Counted from the stretch's first letter, positions 1 to 10,393 are shown. The stretch: DNA of 64,000 bases from Pseudomonas entomophila (GCF_013523165.1 NZ_JAAMQI010000007.1:147280-211279); one strand, 5' to 3'. Notes: generated from the sequence alone by a model not told the origin. Numbers and translations: made by a program.

Positions 1-2
1 TG

Positions 3-347
3 CTCGAAGCGGCCATGCCGCTGCTGGCAAAGGCGCGCAGGCCGAGGGTGCTGGGGCTTTTCAGCCAGGCGTCGGCAGCCCAGCAAGGCGACCCCACCCT
101 ACCCCTCTCCACCAGCAACAGCCTGACTCAATGGTTCAGGGAACAACGCCAACCGCTTCAGGCCCAAGGCATTGCCCTGTCGCTGATCGCGCCCACCTCG
201 ATCAAGCTGCCGGTGTTCGGCAAACCCCTGCCGCCCGGTGAGTGGAGCGCCGAGAAAGCGGCTCACCGGATCGTCGAGACGCTGCCGGGCCTACACCCCG
301 AACTGGTCCTGGAGGCGTTGAACATGGAGGGGCTGTGGCCTCTCTAG
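3..347 (+). CDS. SDR-like protein, 3' end only (5' truncated by window edge)
   Basis: The reading frame is open from the first bases and ends at a TAG at 345-347, so only the last ~114 residues are seen. The segment PLLAKARRPRVLGLFSQAS followed by QGIALSLIAPTSIK and SAEKAAHRIVETL matches the second half of short-chain dehydrogenases (central strand ending in a Ser region, then the PG-type loop and C-terminal helices). The usual YxxxK catalytic pair is not present: the matching position reads LSTSN, so Tyr is Leu and Lys is Asn. It is probably a non-catalytic or divergent SDR. It converges on murI. The family call is inference from the C-terminal half alone. Confidence 0.5.
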   Translation, partial: LEAAMPLLAKARRPRVLGLFSQASAAQQGDPTLPLSTSNSLTQWFREQRQPLQAQGIALSLIAPTSIKLPVFGKPLPPGEWSAEKAAHRIVETLPGLHPELVLEALNMEGLWPL

Positions 348-398
348 CCAACGATCCTCGGCGCTGAATGGGCGCCAAGAAGACTCACGCGCACCTCT

Positions 399-1196
399 TC
401 AGCGTGCCAGACGCTGAACCTCGTCGCAGGCACCCCACAACGCGGGCAGCGTCCGTGCGAAAGCGGTCGGATCCCCGCTGGTCCAGAAGCGTGCGGCGCT
501 GGCCGGGGTAGTAGCCAGCAGCCCACGGTCGTCCAGTAGTCGACGCAATTGCCGCGCCACCGCTGCCCCTGTGTCGATGAGGATGACCGAAGACGGCAAC
601 AGGTCGGCCAGCAACGGTTTCAGGAAGGGGTAATGGGTACAGCCCAGGATCACGGTATCGCAGCCCGCCGCGATCAGCGGCTGCACGTAGCCTGCCAGCA
701 GGGTGCGCAACGCCGGGCTGTGCAGATCCCCCTGCTCGATCAGCTCGACCAGGCCTGGACAAGGCTGGGTGACGACCCGTACGTCGCTGGCGAAGCGATC
801 GAGCAAGGCCGCGAACTTGGCGCTCTGCAGGGTGCCCGTGGTGGCCAGCACCCCGACCACCCCACTGCGCGTGGCCGAGGCCGCGGGCTTGACTGCCGGC
901 TCCATGCCGACCAGGGGCCAGTCAGGATACGCCTGGCGCAGATCGGACACCGCAGCGGCCGTGGCCGTGTTGCACGCCAGGACCAGGGCCTTGGCGCCTT
1001 GCTCATGAAAGAACTCGGCGATCACCCGGCACCGTTGGCGAATGGCGTCGGGCGATTTATCCCCATACGGCACATGCCCCCCGTCGGCCACGTACAACAG
1101 GCTTTCCGAAGGCAGCGCGCGCCGGATCTCGGCCAGCACGGACAACCCGCCCACCCCGGAGTCCATCACACCGATCGGGGCGTCCCGCTCACCCAT
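399..1196 (-). CDS. murI: Glutamate racemase
   Basis: Cytoplasmic enzyme that converts L-Glu to D-Glu for peptidoglycan stem peptides. 265 residues, normal for the family. The N-terminus [13 protein letters not shown] is the substrate-binding signature. The two catalytic cysteines are visible as ACNT (Cys75) and GCTHYP (Cys186). A longer frame runs upstream to 1247, but the ATG at 1196 is chosen because it gives the standard family N-terminus and an 8-bp overlap with the end of moeB. It is the last gene of the hemA-prfA-prmC-moeB-murI minus-strand operon and probably depends on the hemA promoter. No anomaly seen. Confidence 0.96.
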   Translation of the reverse strand: MGERDAPIGVMDSGVGGLSVLAEIRRALPSESLLYVADGGHVPYGDKSPDAIRQRCRVIAEFFHEQGAKALVLACNTATAAAVSDLRQAYPDWPLVGMEPAVKPAASATRSGVVGVLATTGTLQSAKFAALLDRFASDVRVVTQPCPGLVELIEQGDLHSPALRTLLAGYVQPLIAAGCDTVILGCTHYPFLKPLLADLLPSSVILIDTGAAVARQLRRLLDDRGLLATTPASAARFWTSGDPTAFARTLPALWGACDEVQRLAR

Positions 1197-1944
1197 GACG
1201 GTGCCCGCACACGGCGCAACCGGGGTCGCGCTTGACCCGAAGCTCACGCAGACGCGTGCCGAGCGCGTCGATCAGCACCAGGCGGCCGACCAGGGTTTCC
1301 CCGAAGCCTGCCAGCACCTTCAAGGCCTCCAGTGCTTGCAGGCTGCCGACCAGCCCCACCAGCGGGCCCAGCACGCCGGCTTCGCTGCAGGTCAGTTCGG
1401 CCTCGCTGCCATGCCCGTACAGGCAGTGATAGCAAGGGCTGTGTGCCTGACGGGTGTCGAAGACCGTCAACTGCCCCTCCAGACGAATCGCCGCACCACT
1501 GACCAAGGGCTTGTGCTGCTGTACGCAGGCCTTGTTGACCGCTTCGCGGGTGGCGAAATTGTCGGAGCAGTCCAGGACCAGATCGACGGCGCCCACGGCG
1601 TCGGCCAGGGCGCGGTCGGCCAGGGCCTGTCGGTGCGCCACCAGGTGCACGTGCGGGTTGAGCGCGGTCAGGCGCTCAAGCGCGGAGTCGACCTTGCTCA
1701 GGCCGATGCTGGCGCTGTCGTGCAGGATCTGTCGCTGCAGGTTGGTCACATCGACATCGTCGAAATCAGCCAGGTGCAGCTCGCCAACGCCAGCGCCTGC
1801 CAGGTACAGGACGACTGGCGACCCCAATCCGCCCAGGCCGACGATCAGCACGCGGCTGCGCTGCAGGCGCAACTGGCCTTCGATGTCGACCTGCGGCAGC
1901 AGGATCTGGCGGCTGTAGCGCAGCAGCGCCTGATCGCTCAGCAT
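1189..1944 (-). CDS. moeB: MoeB/ThiF/HesA-family adenylyltransferase
   Basis: E1-like enzyme that adenylates the C-terminal glycine of a small sulfur-carrier protein (MoaD in molybdopterin synthesis). 251 residues. The ATP-binding loop VGLGGLGS is at about residues 35-42. Zinc-binding CxxC pairs are seen as CYHC (mid-protein) and CAVC (near the C-terminus), and [11 protein letters not shown] matches the conserved crossover-loop region. The start overlaps the end of prmC by 7 bp and its end overlaps murI by 8 bp, so translational coupling is likely. MoeB and ThiF cannot be fully separated by eye; position after prmC is the usual pseudomonad moeB position. Confidence 0.9.
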   Translation of the reverse strand: MLSDQALLRYSRQILLPQVDIEGQLRLQRSRVLIVGLGGLGSPVVLYLAGAGVGELHLADFDDVDVTNLQRQILHDSASIGLSKVDSALERLTALNPHVHLVAHRQALADRALADAVGAVDLVLDCSDNFATREAVNKACVQQHKPLVSGAAIRLEGQLTVFDTRQAHSPCYHCLYGHGSEAELTCSEAGVLGPLVGLVGSLQALEALKVLAGFGETLVGRLVLIDALGTRLRELRVKRDPGCAVCGHRHG

Positions 1945-2768
1945 GGCAGGCGGCCCAGGCTGATGCGCGGATGCCCGGCCAGGTCAGGGACACTGTCGAC
2001 GTCGCCGAAGCCCTGGCGCAGCAGCAATTCGCGCACCGCGGCGGCCTGGTCGAACCCGTGCTCGAGCAGCAGCCACCCCCCAGGCGACAGGTGCGCCGGC
2101 GCCTGGACGATGATCGTGCGCAAATCATCCAGGCCGTCGTGGCCGGCGACCAGGGCGCTGCTGGGCTCGAAGCGCACGTCGCCAGCGGCCAGGTGCGGAT
2201 CGGCGCTGGCGATGTAAGGAGGGTTGCTCAGGATCACGTCGAAACGCTGGTCGACCAACGCTTCGAACCAGTGACTGGCCAGGATGTGCACATTGTCCAG
2301 GCGCAGCCGCTGACGATTGCGCTCGGCCAGGGCGACGGCCTGCTCGACACGGTCTACCGCGGTGACCTGCCAGGCCGGCCGCTCACTGGCCAGGGCCAGG
2401 GCGATGGCACCGGTGCCCGTGCCCAGGTCCAGCACGCGCGTCGGGCCTGCGGGCAAACGCTGCAGCGCCGCTTCGACCAGCAGCTCGGTTTCCGGGCGAG
2501 GGATCAAGGTGTGCGGGGCCACTTCCAGGTCCAGCTTCCAGAACCCCTGCTGCCCGAGGATATAGGCGATGGGTTCGCCGGCCCGGCGACGCGCCACGTA
2601 GTCGGCGAACGTCTGCGCCGCCTCGCTGGGCACGATGCGCTCGGGCCAGGTGTGCAGGTAGCTGCGCGATTTGCCCAGGGCACTGGCGAGCAGCAGCTCG
2701 GCATCCAGGCGTTCGGTGGGCGAGTCCGGCAACTGCGCGGCGCGCAGCAGGCTGGCGATGATGGTCAT
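1938..2768 (-). CDS. prmC: Release factor glutamine N5-methyltransferase
   Basis: SAM-dependent enzyme that methylates the Gln of the GGQ motif in RF1 and RF2. 276 residues. An N-terminal helical domain carries the conserved IPRPETE segment (about 89-95); the Rossmann domain has the SAM loop LDLGTGTGAI (113-122) and the active-site NPPY (182-185). It starts 1 bp after the stop of prfA, its substrate gene, which is the classic prfA-prmC arrangement. The start ATG follows directly. No anomaly seen. Confidence 0.96.
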   Translation of the reverse strand: MTIIASLLRAAQLPDSPTERLDAELLLASALGKSRSYLHTWPERIVPSEAAQTFADYVARRRAGEPIAYILGQQGFWKLDLEVAPHTLIPRPETELLVEAALQRLPAGPTRVLDLGTGTGAIALALASERPAWQVTAVDRVEQAVALAERNRQRLRLDNVHILASHWFEALVDQRFDVILSNPPYIASADPHLAAGDVRFEPSSALVAGHDGLDDLRTIIVQAPAHLSPGGWLLLEHGFDQAAAVRELLLRQGFGDVDSVPDLAGHPRISLGRLPC

Positions 2769-3851
2769 TCAGTCCCCCAGTGCGGCCAGTTGATCGGCCT
2801 GGTATTCGGCCAGCAGTGGCTCGATCACGGCATCGACGCCACCGGCCAGGATCTCGTCGAGGGAATACAAGGTCAGGTTGACGCGGTGATCGGTCACCCG
2901 GCCCTGTGGGTAATTGTAGGTGCGGATGCGTTCGGAGCGGTCGCCCGAGCCGACCAGCAGCTTGCGCTCGCTGGCCATGGCGTTCTGTGCGGCGCTGGTC
3001 TGCATGTCGTTGAGCTTGGCCGACAGCCAGGACATGGCCCGCGCGCGGTTCTTGTGCTGCGAGCGCTCCTCTTGGCATTCGACCACGATACCGGTGGGCA
3101 GGTGGGTGATGCGGATCGCCGAGTCGGTCTTGTTGACGTGCTGGCCACCGGCCCCGGAGGCTCGGTAGGTGTCCACCCGCAGGTCGGCCGGGTTGATCTC
3201 GATCGCCGCCTGCTCGTCCGGCTCGGGCAGGACCGCGACGGTGCACGCCGAGGTGTGGATACGCCCCTGGGACTCGGTCTCCGGCACACGCTGCACACGG
3301 TGCGCACCGGACTCGAACTTGAGCTTGGCGTAGACGTTGTCACCCTCGACACGGGCGATGATCTCTTTGTAGCCGCCATGTTCACCCTCGTTCTCCGAGA
3401 GGATTTCCAGGCGCCAGCCGCGTTTTTCGGCATACCGCGAATACATGCGGAACAGGTCGCCGGAGAAGATCGCCGCCTCGTCCCCGCCGGTGCCGGCACG
3501 AATCTCCAGGAACACGTTGCGCCCATCGTTGGGGTCCTTGGGCAACAGCATGCGTTGCAGGCCGCCTTCCAGGGCCTGGAGCCGCTGCTTGGCCTCGCTG
3601 ACCTCCTCGACCGCCATTTCGCGCAGGTCCGGGTCGCTGTCCTTGAGCAGCGCCTCGGCGCCCCTGAGGTCGTCCTGCACCTTGCACCACTGGCGGTAGG
3701 CGGCGATCACTGGCTCGACTTCGGCGTATTCGCGCGAGTAGGCCCGGAAACGCGCCTGGTCGGCGATCGTCTGCGCATCACCCAACAGGGCGGTCAGTTC
3801 TTCGAAACGGTCCTGGAGCGTGTCCAGTTTGTTGAGCAGCGACGCTTTCAT
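2769..3851 (-). CDS. prfA: Peptide chain release factor 1 (RF1)
   Basis: Recognises UAA and UAG in the ribosomal A site and triggers peptide release. 360 residues, the normal RF1 length. The peptidyl-hydrolysis motif GGQ is at 235-237 inside [11 protein letters not shown]. The stop-codon reading tripeptide occupies 190-192 and reads Pro-Glu-Thr, which fits the PxT pattern of RF1 rather than the SPF of RF2. Its ATG overlaps the hemA stop by 3 bp (ATGA type), so it is translated from the hemA message. PrmC, encoded next, methylates the GGQ Gln. Confidence 0.97.
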   Translation of the reverse strand: MKASLLNKLDTLQDRFEELTALLGDAQTIADQARFRAYSREYAEVEPVIAAYRQWCKVQDDLRGAEALLKDSDPDLREMAVEEVSEAKQRLQALEGGLQRMLLPKDPNDGRNVFLEIRAGTGGDEAAIFSGDLFRMYSRYAEKRGWRLEILSENEGEHGGYKEIIARVEGDNVYAKLKFESGAHRVQRVPETESQGRIHTSACTVAVLPEPDEQAAIEINPADLRVDTYRASGAGGQHVNKTDSAIRITHLPTGIVVECQEERSQHKNRARAMSWLSAKLNDMQTSAAQNAMASERKLLVGSGDRSERIRTYNYPQGRVTDHRVNLTLYSLDEILAGGVDAVIEPLLAEYQADQLAALGD

Positions 3852-5125
3852 TGCGGAGTCTTGTCCGTGGGGCCTTCGTTGAGGGCAAACAGTTCCTGGG
3901 CCATGGCCAGCGCATCGACGCGGCCTTCGGCAGAGAGCTTCTTCAACTGCACGCTCGGGGCGTGCAGCAGCTTGTTGGTCAGCCCCCGGGCGAGCTGGGC
4001 CAGCACCTCTTCAGGGTTGCCGCCATTGGCCAGCAACCGCTGGGCCTTGTACAACTCTTCATCACGCAGGCGTTCGCTCTGCTGGCGGTAGGCCTTGAGC
4101 ACATCCACGGCCGCCAGCTCGCGCAGGCGCACCATGAAGTCCTCGGCCCCGGCGCCGACCAGTTCTTCGGCCGCCTGGGCCGCACCCTGGCGGCTCTTGA
4201 GGTTTTCCGCCACCACATCGTGCAGGTCGTCGACGGTATACAGATAGACGTCTTCGAGTTCGCCGACCTCCGGTTCGATGTCCCGAGGCACGGCGATGTC
4301 GACCATGAAGATCGGTTTGTGGCGTCGCTGCTTGAGCGCGCTTTCCACCGCGCCCTTGCCCAGGATCGGCAACTGGCTGGCCGTGGAGCTGATGACGATG
4401 TCGCTGTTGGCCAGCTCCTGGGGAATGTCGGCCAGCAGGACGGCATGGGCCCCGAACTGTTCGGCGAGCAGGCTGGCCCGTTCGAGGGTGCGGTTGGCCA
4501 CCACGATCCGGCGCACACCCTGCTCGTGCAGGTGGCGGGCGACCAGCGTGATGGTTTCGCCAGCGCCGATCAGCAGCGCCTGGCTGCGCCCCAGGTCGCT
4601 GAAGATCTGCCGCGCCAGGCTGACGGCGGCGAAGGCCACCGACACCGGGTTCTCGCCGATCGCGGTGTCGGTGCGCACCTGCTTGGCGGCGCTGAACGTT
4701 GCCTGGAACAGCCGCCCGAGCAGCGGGCCGACGGTGCCGGCCTCGCGCGCCACGGCATAGGCCGACTTCATCTGGCCGAGGATCTGTGGCTCGCCCAGCA
4801 CCAGCGAATCGAGGCCCGAGGCCACGCGCATCATGTGACGCACGGCGTCGTGTTCTTCGTGCACATAGGCACTGGCACGCAGTTCGTCCAGGCTCAACCG
4901 GTGGTAGTCGGCCAGCCACAGCAGCACGTCGTCGGCCGACAGGTGCTCCTGCTCCAGGTACAGCTCGCTGCGGTTGCAGGTCGAGAGGATCGCGGCTTCA
5001 CGGCTGGCGGTCAGTCGACACAGTTGCTGCAGGGCATCGACCAACTGCTCGGGCGTGAACGCCACGCGCTCGCGGACGTCCACCGAAGCGGTCTTGTGAT
5101 TGATACCGAGTGCGAGAAAGGCCAT
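3848..5125 (-). CDS. hemA: Glutamyl-tRNA reductase
   Basis: NADPH-dependent enzyme that reduces glutamyl-tRNA(Glu) to glutamate-1-semialdehyde, the first committed step of C5-pathway tetrapyrrole synthesis. 425 residues from the ATG at 5125. The start is fixed by the conserved N-terminus [19 protein letters not shown]; the open frame extends further to 5416 without family sequence. The catalytic cysteine is Cys50 in [10 protein letters not shown]. The NADPH-binding domain and the C-terminal dimerisation helices follow. First gene of the hemA-prfA-prmC-moeB-murI operon, transcribed divergently from the TPR lipoprotein gene. Sharing an operon with RF1 is a long-known proteobacterial arrangement. 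Confidence 0.97.
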   Translation of the reverse strand: MAFLALGINHKTASVDVRERVAFTPEQLVDALQQLCRLTASREAAILSTCNRSELYLEQEHLSADDVLLWLADYHRLSLDELRASAYVHEEHDAVRHMMRVASGLDSLVLGEPQILGQMKSAYAVAREAGTVGPLLGRLFQATFSAAKQVRTDTAIGENPVSVAFAAVSLARQIFSDLGRSQALLIGAGETITLVARHLHEQGVRRIVVANRTLERASLLAEQFGAHAVLLADIPQELANSDIVISSTASQLPILGKGAVESALKQRRHKPIFMVDIAVPRDIEPEVGELEDVYLYTVDDLHDVVAENLKSRQGAAQAAEELVGAGAEDFMVRLRELAAVDVLKAYRQQSERLRDEELYKAQRLLANGGNPEEVLAQLARGLTNKLLHAPSVQLKKLSAEGRVDALAMAQELFALNEGPTDKTPQ

Positions 5126-5157
5126 GCAAAATCGCTGGTGATGACAGGAAGCCGATA

Positions 5158-5186
5158 ATTGTCCTACTTCGCAGGGTCCAGAACAA
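5158..5186 (-). promoter_or_regulatory. Candidate sigma70 promoter of hemA operon
   Basis: On the minus strand, TTGTTC (5186-5181) and GACAAT (5163-5158) are separated by exactly 17 bp, and the -10 ends about 30 bp before the hemA ATG. Matches to consensus are 4/6 and 4/6. No other good candidate is seen in the 170-bp gap to the divergent lipoprotein gene. Assignment is by eye. Confidence 0.5.
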
Positions 5187-5294
5187 CCACCGTTCACTAT
5201 TGTCTCAATAGGCCTTGGCCATCGCGGGTGGGTTTGCCCCAGCGCTTGTGTCATGATTGCCACGACCGCCGGTGAGCCCTCCAAAGCCTCTTCT

Positions 5295-7022
5295 ATGACC
5301 AGATCCCACGCACTGCTACTCGCCTTCGCCCTGCTCCAGGGCTGCCAGAGCCTGCCTTCGCAGACGCCGCAGACCGCTGCGCCCGTGGCCGAGACCGCGC
5401 CTGCCGAGCCGGCCAAGCCGGTGGTCTATGGCTCGTTCGCGCCCGAAACGCTGTACAGCCTGCTGGTGGCCGAACTGGCCGGTCAGCGCAACCGTTTCGA
5501 CATCGCGCTGGACAACTACGTCGACCAGGCCGAGAAGACCCAGGACCCGGCCGTCTCCGAGCGGGCCTACCGGATCGCCGAGTACCTGGGCGCCGACCAG
5601 CCGGCCCTGGACACCGCCCTGATCTGGGCGCGGCATGCGCCCGACAGCCTCGATGCCCAGCGCGCCGCGGCCATTCAGCTGGCCCGCGCCGGGCGCTACG
5701 ACGACGCCATGACCTACATGGAACGCGTGCTGCAAGGCCAGGGCGACACGCACTTCGACTTCCTCGCGCTGTCGGCGGCCGAAACCGACCAGGCCACGCG
5801 GGACGGCCTGCTCAAGAGCTTCGACCGGCTGCTGACCAGACACCCGGACAATGGCCAGTTGCTGTTCGGCAAGGCCTTGCTGCTGAACCAGGACGGCAAG
5901 ACGCAGGAGGCCCTCGACCTGCTCGAGGCGCACCCGACGCAGGACGACGACATCGCTCCGCTGCTGCTGCGCACGCGCCTGCTGCAGGCGCTCGACCGAG
6001 GGCCCGAGGCGCTTCCCCTGCTGCAGAAGGCGATCCGCGAGAACCCTGACGACAAGCGCCTGCGCCTGACCTATGCGCGCACCCTGGTCGAACAGGACCG
6101 CCTGGCCGAAGCGAAAGCCGAATTCGCCAGCCTGCTGCAGCAGTACCCGGACGATGACGAACTGCGCTATTCCCTGGCGCTGGTGAGCATCGAGACGCAG
6201 GACTGGCAAGAAGCCGAAGGCTACCTACAGGAGCTGATCGAGCGCGACAGCAACGTCGATGCCGCCCACCTCAACCTCGGGCGCATCCGCGAGGACCGTG
6301 GCGACGCGACGGGCGCCCTGCGCGAATACGCCCTGGTCGGCCCTGGCGAGCAGTACCTGGCCGCGCGCCTGCGCCAGGCGGCGATCATGATCACCCAAGG
6401 TCGGGACAAGGAGGCCTCGCGCCTGCTCGACCAGGCACGTGAAGCCCAGCCGGACCTGGCCGTGCAGCTGTACCTGGTGGAGGCCGAGGCCTTCAGCAAC
6501 GATGGCAAGGACGCACAGGCCGACACCGTGCTGACCCAGGCCCTCACGCATTACCCGGACGACCTGAACCTGCTCTACACCCACGCCATGCTGGCCGAGA
6601 AACGCGGCGACCTGGCGCGCATGGAGCGCGACCTGCGCGCCATCCTGGCACGTGAACCGCAGAACGCCATGGCCTTGAATGCGCTCGGCTACACCCTGGC
6701 CGACCGCACCACCCGCTATGCCGAAGCCAAGGCACTGATCGAGCAGGCGCACCAGCTGACCCCGGACGATCCGGCGGTGCTCGACAGCCTGGGCTGGGTG
6801 AACTATCGCCTGGGTCACCTGGACGAGGCCGAGCGCCTGTTGCGCCAGGCCTTCCAGCAATTCCCCGACCCTGAAGTCGCAGCTCACCTGGGCGAGGTGC
6901 TCTGGGCCAACGGCAAGCACCGCGAAGCACGCCAGTTCTGGGCCAAGGGCTTCGCCGCCCAGCCCGACAGCCCCCTCCTGCGCAAGACCGTCCTGCGCCT
7001 GACCGGATCCGAGAGTCTCTGA
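5295..7022 (+). CDS. TPR-repeat outer-membrane-type lipoprotein
   Basis: Predicted lipoprotein of 575 residues. The N-terminus [20 protein letters not shown] has a hydrophobic core and a lipobox-like LLQGC, so lipidation at the Cys after cleavage is expected. The rest is alpha-helical with many TPR-like units, clearest in the C-terminal third, where pairs such as [16 protein letters not shown]...[11 protein letters not shown] and [27 protein letters not shown] occur. The frame is open from 5253, but the ATG at 5295 gives a clean signal peptide. It lies 2 bp before lolB, which localises lipoproteins, so they are probably co-transcribed. Function beyond a protein-interaction scaffold is not known to me. 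Confidence 0.85.
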   Translation: MTRSHALLLAFALLQGCQSLPSQTPQTAAPVAETAPAEPAKPVVYGSFAPETLYSLLVAELAGQRNRFDIALDNYVDQAEKTQDPAVSERAYRIAEYLGADQPALDTALIWARHAPDSLDAQRAAAIQLARAGRYDDAMTYMERVLQGQGDTHFDFLALSAAETDQATRDGLLKSFDRLLTRHPDNGQLLFGKALLLNQDGKTQEALDLLEAHPTQDDDIAPLLLRTRLLQALDRGPEALPLLQKAIRENPDDKRLRLTYARTLVEQDRLAEAKAEFASLLQQYPDDDELRYSLALVSIETQDWQEAEGYLQELIERDSNVDAAHLNLGRIREDRGDATGALREYALVGPGEQYLAARLRQAAIMITQGRDKEASRLLDQAREAQPDLAVQLYLVEAEAFSNDGKDAQADTVLTQALTHYPDDLNLLYTHAMLAEKRGDLARMERDLRAILAREPQNAMALNALGYTLADRTTRYAEAKALIEQAHQLTPDDPAVLDSLGWVNYRLGHLDEAERLLRQAFQQFPDPEVAAHLGEVLWANGKHREARQFWAKGFAAQPDSPLLRKTVLRLTGSESL

Positions 7023-7024
7023 CC

Positions 7025-7645
7025 ATGCCCCTGTTGCGCCACTGCACCACCTTCTTCCTGATCGCCCTGCTCGCTGGCTGCGCCGGCATCGGTTCGCGCG
7101 AGGCCCTGCAAGGGCACGGCAACCCCCAGCTGTGGCAGGCCCACAAACAGCAGCTGTCGAACCTCGACGGCTGGCAGATCAACGGCAAGATCGGTATCCG
7201 CGCACCGAAGGATTCGGGCAGCGGCACCCTGTTCTGGCTGCAACGCCAGGACTACTACGACATTCGCCTGGCCGGCCCACTGGGTCGCGGCGCGGCGCGC
7301 CTGACCGGTCGCCCGGGCGGCGTGACCCTGGAAGTCGCCAACCAGGGCCAGTACGAGTCCCCGTCCCCCGAGATCCTGCTGGAGGAACAGTTGGGCTGGA
7401 AACTGCCCGTCTCCAACCTGGTGTGGTGGGTCCGCGGTCTGCCGGCACCGGACAGCAAGAGCCAGCTGACGCTCGACGGCGACAGCCATCTGGCAAGCCT
7501 GAACCAGGACGGCTGGCAGGTGCAGTACCTGAGCTACACCGAGCAGAACGGCTTCACCTTGCCCGAGCGCATCAAGCTGCATGGCCAGGACCTGGACGTG
7601 ACCCTGGTGATCAAGGACTGGCAGCCACGCCAGCTGGGGCGCTGA
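7025..7645 (+). CDS. lolB: Outer-membrane lipoprotein insertion protein LolB
   Basis: LolB takes lipoproteins from the periplasmic carrier LolA and inserts them into the outer membrane; it is itself a lipoprotein. 206 residues, normal length. The signal peptide [19 protein letters not shown] ends in the lipobox LAGC. Next comes [27 protein letters not shown], the first strands of the LolA/LolB half-barrel, and later [13 protein letters not shown], a typical LolB segment. It lies between the TPR lipoprotein gene (2-bp gap) and ispE (3-bp gap), the usual lolB-ispE-prs order of gammaproteobacteria. Confidence 0.95.
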   Translation: MPLLRHCTTFFLIALLAGCAGIGSREALQGHGNPQLWQAHKQQLSNLDGWQINGKIGIRAPKDSGSGTLFWLQRQDYYDIRLAGPLGRGAARLTGRPGGVTLEVANQGQYESPSPEILLEEQLGWKLPVSNLVWWVRGLPAPDSKSQLTLDGDSHLASLNQDGWQVQYLSYTEQNGFTLPERIKLHGQDLDVTLVIKDWQPRQLGR

Positions 7646-7648
7646 CCC

Positions 7649-8494
7649 ATGGCGCGCCTGACCTTGCCGGCCCCGGCCAAGCTCAACCTGTGGCTGCACA
7701 TCCTGGGTCGGCGGGCCGACGGTTACCACGAGCTGGAAACCGTGTTCCAGTTTCTCGAGCATGCCGACCAGCTGAGCTTCGAGATTCGCCAGGATGGCGA
7801 GATCCGCCTGCACGACACCCTCGCCTCGGTGCCGCACGACGGCAACCTGATCGTGCGCGCGGCGCGCAGCCTGCAACAGGCCTCGGGCTGCACGCTGGGC
7901 GCGGACATCTGGCTGGACAAGGTCCTGCCCATGGGCGGCGGCATCGGTGGCGGCAGTTCGGACGCCGCGACCACGCTGCTGGCGCTCGATCATCTCTGGC
8001 AACTGGGCTGGAGCCACGACCGCCTGGCCGAGCTGGGCCTGACGCTGGGCGCCGACGTGCCGGTGTTCGTGCGTGGACACGCCGCGTTCGCGCAAGGGGT
8101 CGGCGAGCGGCTGACCCCGGTCGATCCCGCCGAGCCCTGGTACGTCGTGCTGGTGCCGCAAGTGTCTGTCAGCACTGCGGAAATTTTTTCACATCCGCAG
8201 TTGACACGTGATTCCCTCCCCCTTAAGATGCGCCCCGTTCCCGAGGGAAACAGTCGAAATGACTGCCAACTTGTGGTAGAGCACAGTTATCCAGCCATTC
8301 GCGATGCATTGAATGACCTGGGCCAATACACTGAGGCTCGACTCACCGGGACTGGAAGTTGCGTGTTTGGGTCCTTCCCAAGCAAAGCCGAAGCTGATAG
8401 AGTTCTGGCCCTCCTTTCAGAGACCCAAACAGGGTTCGTCGCCAAGGGCAGCAACGTTTCGATGTTGCACCGAACGCTTCAAAGCCTGCTCTAG
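7649..8494 (+). CDS. ispE: 4-diphosphocytidyl-2-C-methyl-D-erythritol kinase
   Basis: GHMP kinase that phosphorylates CDP-ME in the MEP isoprenoid pathway. 281 residues. The N-terminal [25 protein letters not shown] is characteristic (Lys11 region), and the ATP loop [13 protein letters not shown] is at 94-106. GADVPVF carries the catalytic Asp. Starts 3 bp after lolB. Oddity: from about 8165 to the end, codon choice becomes AT-richer and less biased than in the first two thirds, although the protein stays a normal IspE. A near-consensus promoter is embedded in this stretch (8201-8229), so the DNA there probably carries two messages. Confidence 0.96.
   Translation: MARLTLPAPAKLNLWLHILGRRADGYHELETVFQFLEHADQLSFEIRQDGEIRLHDTLASVPHDGNLIVRAARSLQQASGCTLGADIWLDKVLPMGGGIGGGSSDAATTLLALDHLWQLGWSHDRLAELGLTLGADVPVFVRGHAAFAQGVGERLTPVDPAEPWYVVLVPQVSVSTAEIFSHPQLTRDSLPLKMRPVPEGNSRNDCQLVVEHSYPAIRDALNDLGQYTEARLTGTGSCVFGSFPSKAEADRVLALLSETQTGFVAKGSNVSMLHRTLQSLL
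8201..8229 (+). promoter_or_regulatory. Strong sigma70-type promoter inside ispE, likely for tRNA-Gln and prs
   Basis: TTGACA at 8201-8206, a 17-bp spacer, then TAAGAT at 8224-8229 (6/6 and 5/6 matches). It lies within the ispE coding sequence on the same strand, about 300 bp before tRNA-Gln and 420 bp before prs. The spacing and match are better than for most promoters in this window. Activity is inferred, not shown. Confidence 0.65.
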
Positions 8495-8527
8495 GTATCG
8501 AGTATCGCACTCGAAAGCAACAGATAC

Positions 8528-8602
8528 AGGGGCGTCGCCAAGCGGTAAGGCAGCAGGTTTTGATCCTGCCATGCGTTGGTTCGAATCCAGCCGCCCCTGC
8601 CA
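8528..8602 (+). tRNA. tRNA-Gln (anticodon TTG)
   Basis: 75 nt including the encoded CCA (8600-8602). Acceptor arms AGGGGCG (8528-8534) and CGCCCCT (8592-8598) pair fully. The anticodon stem GCAGG/CCTGC (8553-8557/8565-8569) encloses the loop TTTTGAT with TTG at 8560-8562. The T-arm contains GGTTCGAATCC. It sits between ispE and prs, as in other pseudomonads, and is probably transcribed with prs. Confidence 0.97.
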
Positions 8603-8650
8603 TTTTCCTTATACTCATCCAGGTATACCCTCAGCCTTCAGGTACTGCGC

Positions 8651-9592
8651 GTGTCCAAGATGATGGTCTTTACGGGGAATGCCAACCCCGATCTGGCTCG
8701 GCGTGTCGTACGTCAGCTGCACATCCCTCTGGGTGATGTTTCTGTCGGCAAGTTCTCCGACGGCGAAATCAGCACTGAAATCAATGAGAACGTCCGCGGT
8801 AAGGATGTCTTCATCATTCAGCCTACGTGCGCGCCAACCAACGATAACCTGATGGAACTGGTCGTGATGGCTGATGCCTTCCGCCGCTCCTCAGCCTCCC
8901 GAATCACCGCCGTGATTCCCTACTTCGGATACGCCCGCCAGGATCGCCGTCCGCGTTCGGCTCGTGTTGCCATCAGCGCCAAAGTGGTCGCTGACATGCT
9001 CACGGTCGTGGGTATCGACCGTGTACTCACCGTCGACCTGCACGCAGACCAGATCCAAGGCTTCTTCGATATCCCCGTCGACAACATCTACGGCTCGCCC
9101 GTACTGGTCGACGACATCGAGGACCAGCGCTTCGAGAACCTCATGATCGTTTCCCCGGACATCGGTGGCGTCGTGCGTGCACGTGCCGTCGCCAAGTCCC
9201 TGGGCGTCGACCTGGGCATCATCGACAAGCGCCGCGAGAAGGCCAATCACTCCGAAGTGATGCACATCATCGGCGACGTCGAAGGACGCACCTGCATCCT
9301 GGTAGACGACATGGTCGACACCGCCGGTACCCTGTGCCACGCGGCCAAGGCCCTGAAAGAACACGGCGCCGCACGGGTCTATGCCTACTGCACGCACCCT
9401 GTCCTGTCGGGCCGTGCGATCGAGAACATCGAGAAGTCCGTGCTCGACGAGCTGGTGGTGACCAACACCATCCCGCTGTCGGCCGCTGCTCAAGCCTGCG
9501 ACCGTATCCGCCAGCTGGATATCGCGCCGGTGGTTGCCGAGGCGGTTCGCCGCATCAGCAACGAAGAATCGATCAGCGCGATGTTCCGCTAA
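8651..9592 (+). CDS. prs: Ribose-phosphate pyrophosphokinase (PRPP synthase)
   Basis: Makes PRPP from ribose-5-phosphate and ATP for purine, pyrimidine, His, Trp and NAD synthesis. 313 residues from the GTG at 8651, which gives the family N-terminus [15 protein letters not shown]; the frame extends upstream into the tRNA but that is not coding. The PRPP-binding loop [10 protein letters not shown] is present, as are the flexible-loop residues around YARQDRRPR. Starts 48 bp after the tRNA-Gln end, so its mRNA 5' end may be made by tRNA 3' processing. A strong terminator follows at 9617. Confidence 0.97.
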   Translation: MSKMMVFTGNANPDLARRVVRQLHIPLGDVSVGKFSDGEISTEINENVRGKDVFIIQPTCAPTNDNLMELVVMADAFRRSSASRITAVIPYFGYARQDRRPRSARVAISAKVVADMLTVVGIDRVLTVDLHADQIQGFFDIPVDNIYGSPVLVDDIEDQRFENLMIVSPDIGGVVRARAVAKSLGVDLGIIDKRREKANHSEVMHIIGDVEGRTCILVDDMVDTAGTLCHAAKALKEHGAARVYAYCTHPVLSGRAIENIEKSVLDELVVTNTIPLSAAAQACDRIRQLDIAPVVAEAVRRISNEESISAMFR

Positions 9593-9616
9593 GGCGGACG
9601 TCACGTTGATACATAC

Positions 9617-9654
9617 GCCCCGCCCCGACGTTCGCGCCGGGGCGGGGCTTTTTT
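9617..9654 (+). terminator. Rho-independent terminator after prs
   Basis: An 11-bp perfect GC stem (9617-9627 with 9638-9648) with a 10-nt loop is followed by six T residues at 9649-9654. It lies 22 bp after the prs stop and before rplY. Confidence 0.9.
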
Positions 9655-9715
9655 GCCCTCCCCGGTCCGGTGCTGGTCGCAAGCACCCTCCGGAAGGCTT
9701 ATTTGGAGAAACAAC

Positions 9716-10315
9716 ATGACCGATTTCATCCTGAACGCCCAAGCGCGTACTGACCTGGGGAAAGGTGCGAGCCGCCGCCTGCGTCACGCCGCCAACGTCC
9801 CTGCCGTTGTCTACGGTGGTAACAAGGACGCCGAATCCCTGACCGTCGTGGCCAAGGAAATCGCCAAACTGTTCGAAAACGAAGCGGCCTTCAGCCACGT
9901 CATCGAACTGAACGTCGACGGCGCCAAGCAGAACGTCATCGTCAAGGCGATGCAGCGTCACCCGTCCAAGGGCTTCATCATGCACGCCGACTTCGTTCGC
10001 GTCGTCGCTGGCCAGAAGCTGACCGCCAAGGTTCCGGTTCACTTCATCAACGAAGAAGCCCCGGTCAAGAAAGGCGGCGAGATCTCGCACACCGAGAACG
10101 AAATCGAAGTGTCTTGCGAAGCCAAGGACCTGCCTGAGTTCATCGAAGTGGACCTGGGCAACGCTGAAATCGGCACCATCATCCACCTGTCGGACCTCAA
10201 GGCTCCTCAGGGCGTCGAGTTCGTGGCCCTGGCCCACGGCGACGACAAGGCTGTTGCCAACGTTCACGCACCGCGTGTCGAAGCCGCTGACGAAGCAGAA
10301 GGCGCTGCCGAGTAA
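9716..10315 (+). CDS. rplY: 50S ribosomal protein L25 (general stress protein Ctc type)
   Basis: Binds 5S rRNA in the large subunit. 199 residues: an L25 domain (N-terminal ~95 residues, beginning [21 protein letters not shown]) followed by a C-terminal beta domain found in the longer TL5/Ctc forms (about 100-180), with an acidic Ala/Glu tail. The ATG at 9716 has a good TTGGAG ribosome-binding site; the frame is open back to 9653 without family sequence. Lies between the prs terminator and a perfect hairpin before pth. Confidence 0.96.
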   Translation: MTDFILNAQARTDLGKGASRRLRHAANVPAVVYGGNKDAESLTVVAKEIAKLFENEAAFSHVIELNVDGAKQNVIVKAMQRHPSKGFIMHADFVRVVAGQKLTAKVPVHFINEEAPVKKGGEISHTENEIEVSCEAKDLPEFIEVDLGNAEIGTIIHLSDLKAPQGVEFVALAHGDDKAVANVHAPRVEAADEAEGAAE

Positions 10316-10338
10316 TCACTCGCACGCCGGCGTTGACC

Positions 10339-10367
10339 GGGTGACCGTGCCCTGGGCACGGTCACCC
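10339..10367 (+). terminator. Perfect 14-bp hairpin between rplY and pth
   Basis: Positions 10339-10352 and 10354-10367 are exact reverse complements with a single unpaired base. No T-run follows, so it is a poor intrinsic terminator. It could protect the rplY mRNA 3' end or partially attenuate read-through into pth, whose GTG is 27 bp further on. Confidence 0.45.
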
Positions 10368-10393
10368 ACCAACTCCAAGGAAGAGCCCCTGAC

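Noticed and set aside
2769..3851. Release factor 2 or an unusual stop-codon reader, because the tripeptide reads Pro-Glu-Thr
   Set aside because: PxT is the RF1 pattern, not SPF, and the gene follows hemA and precedes prmC as prfA does.
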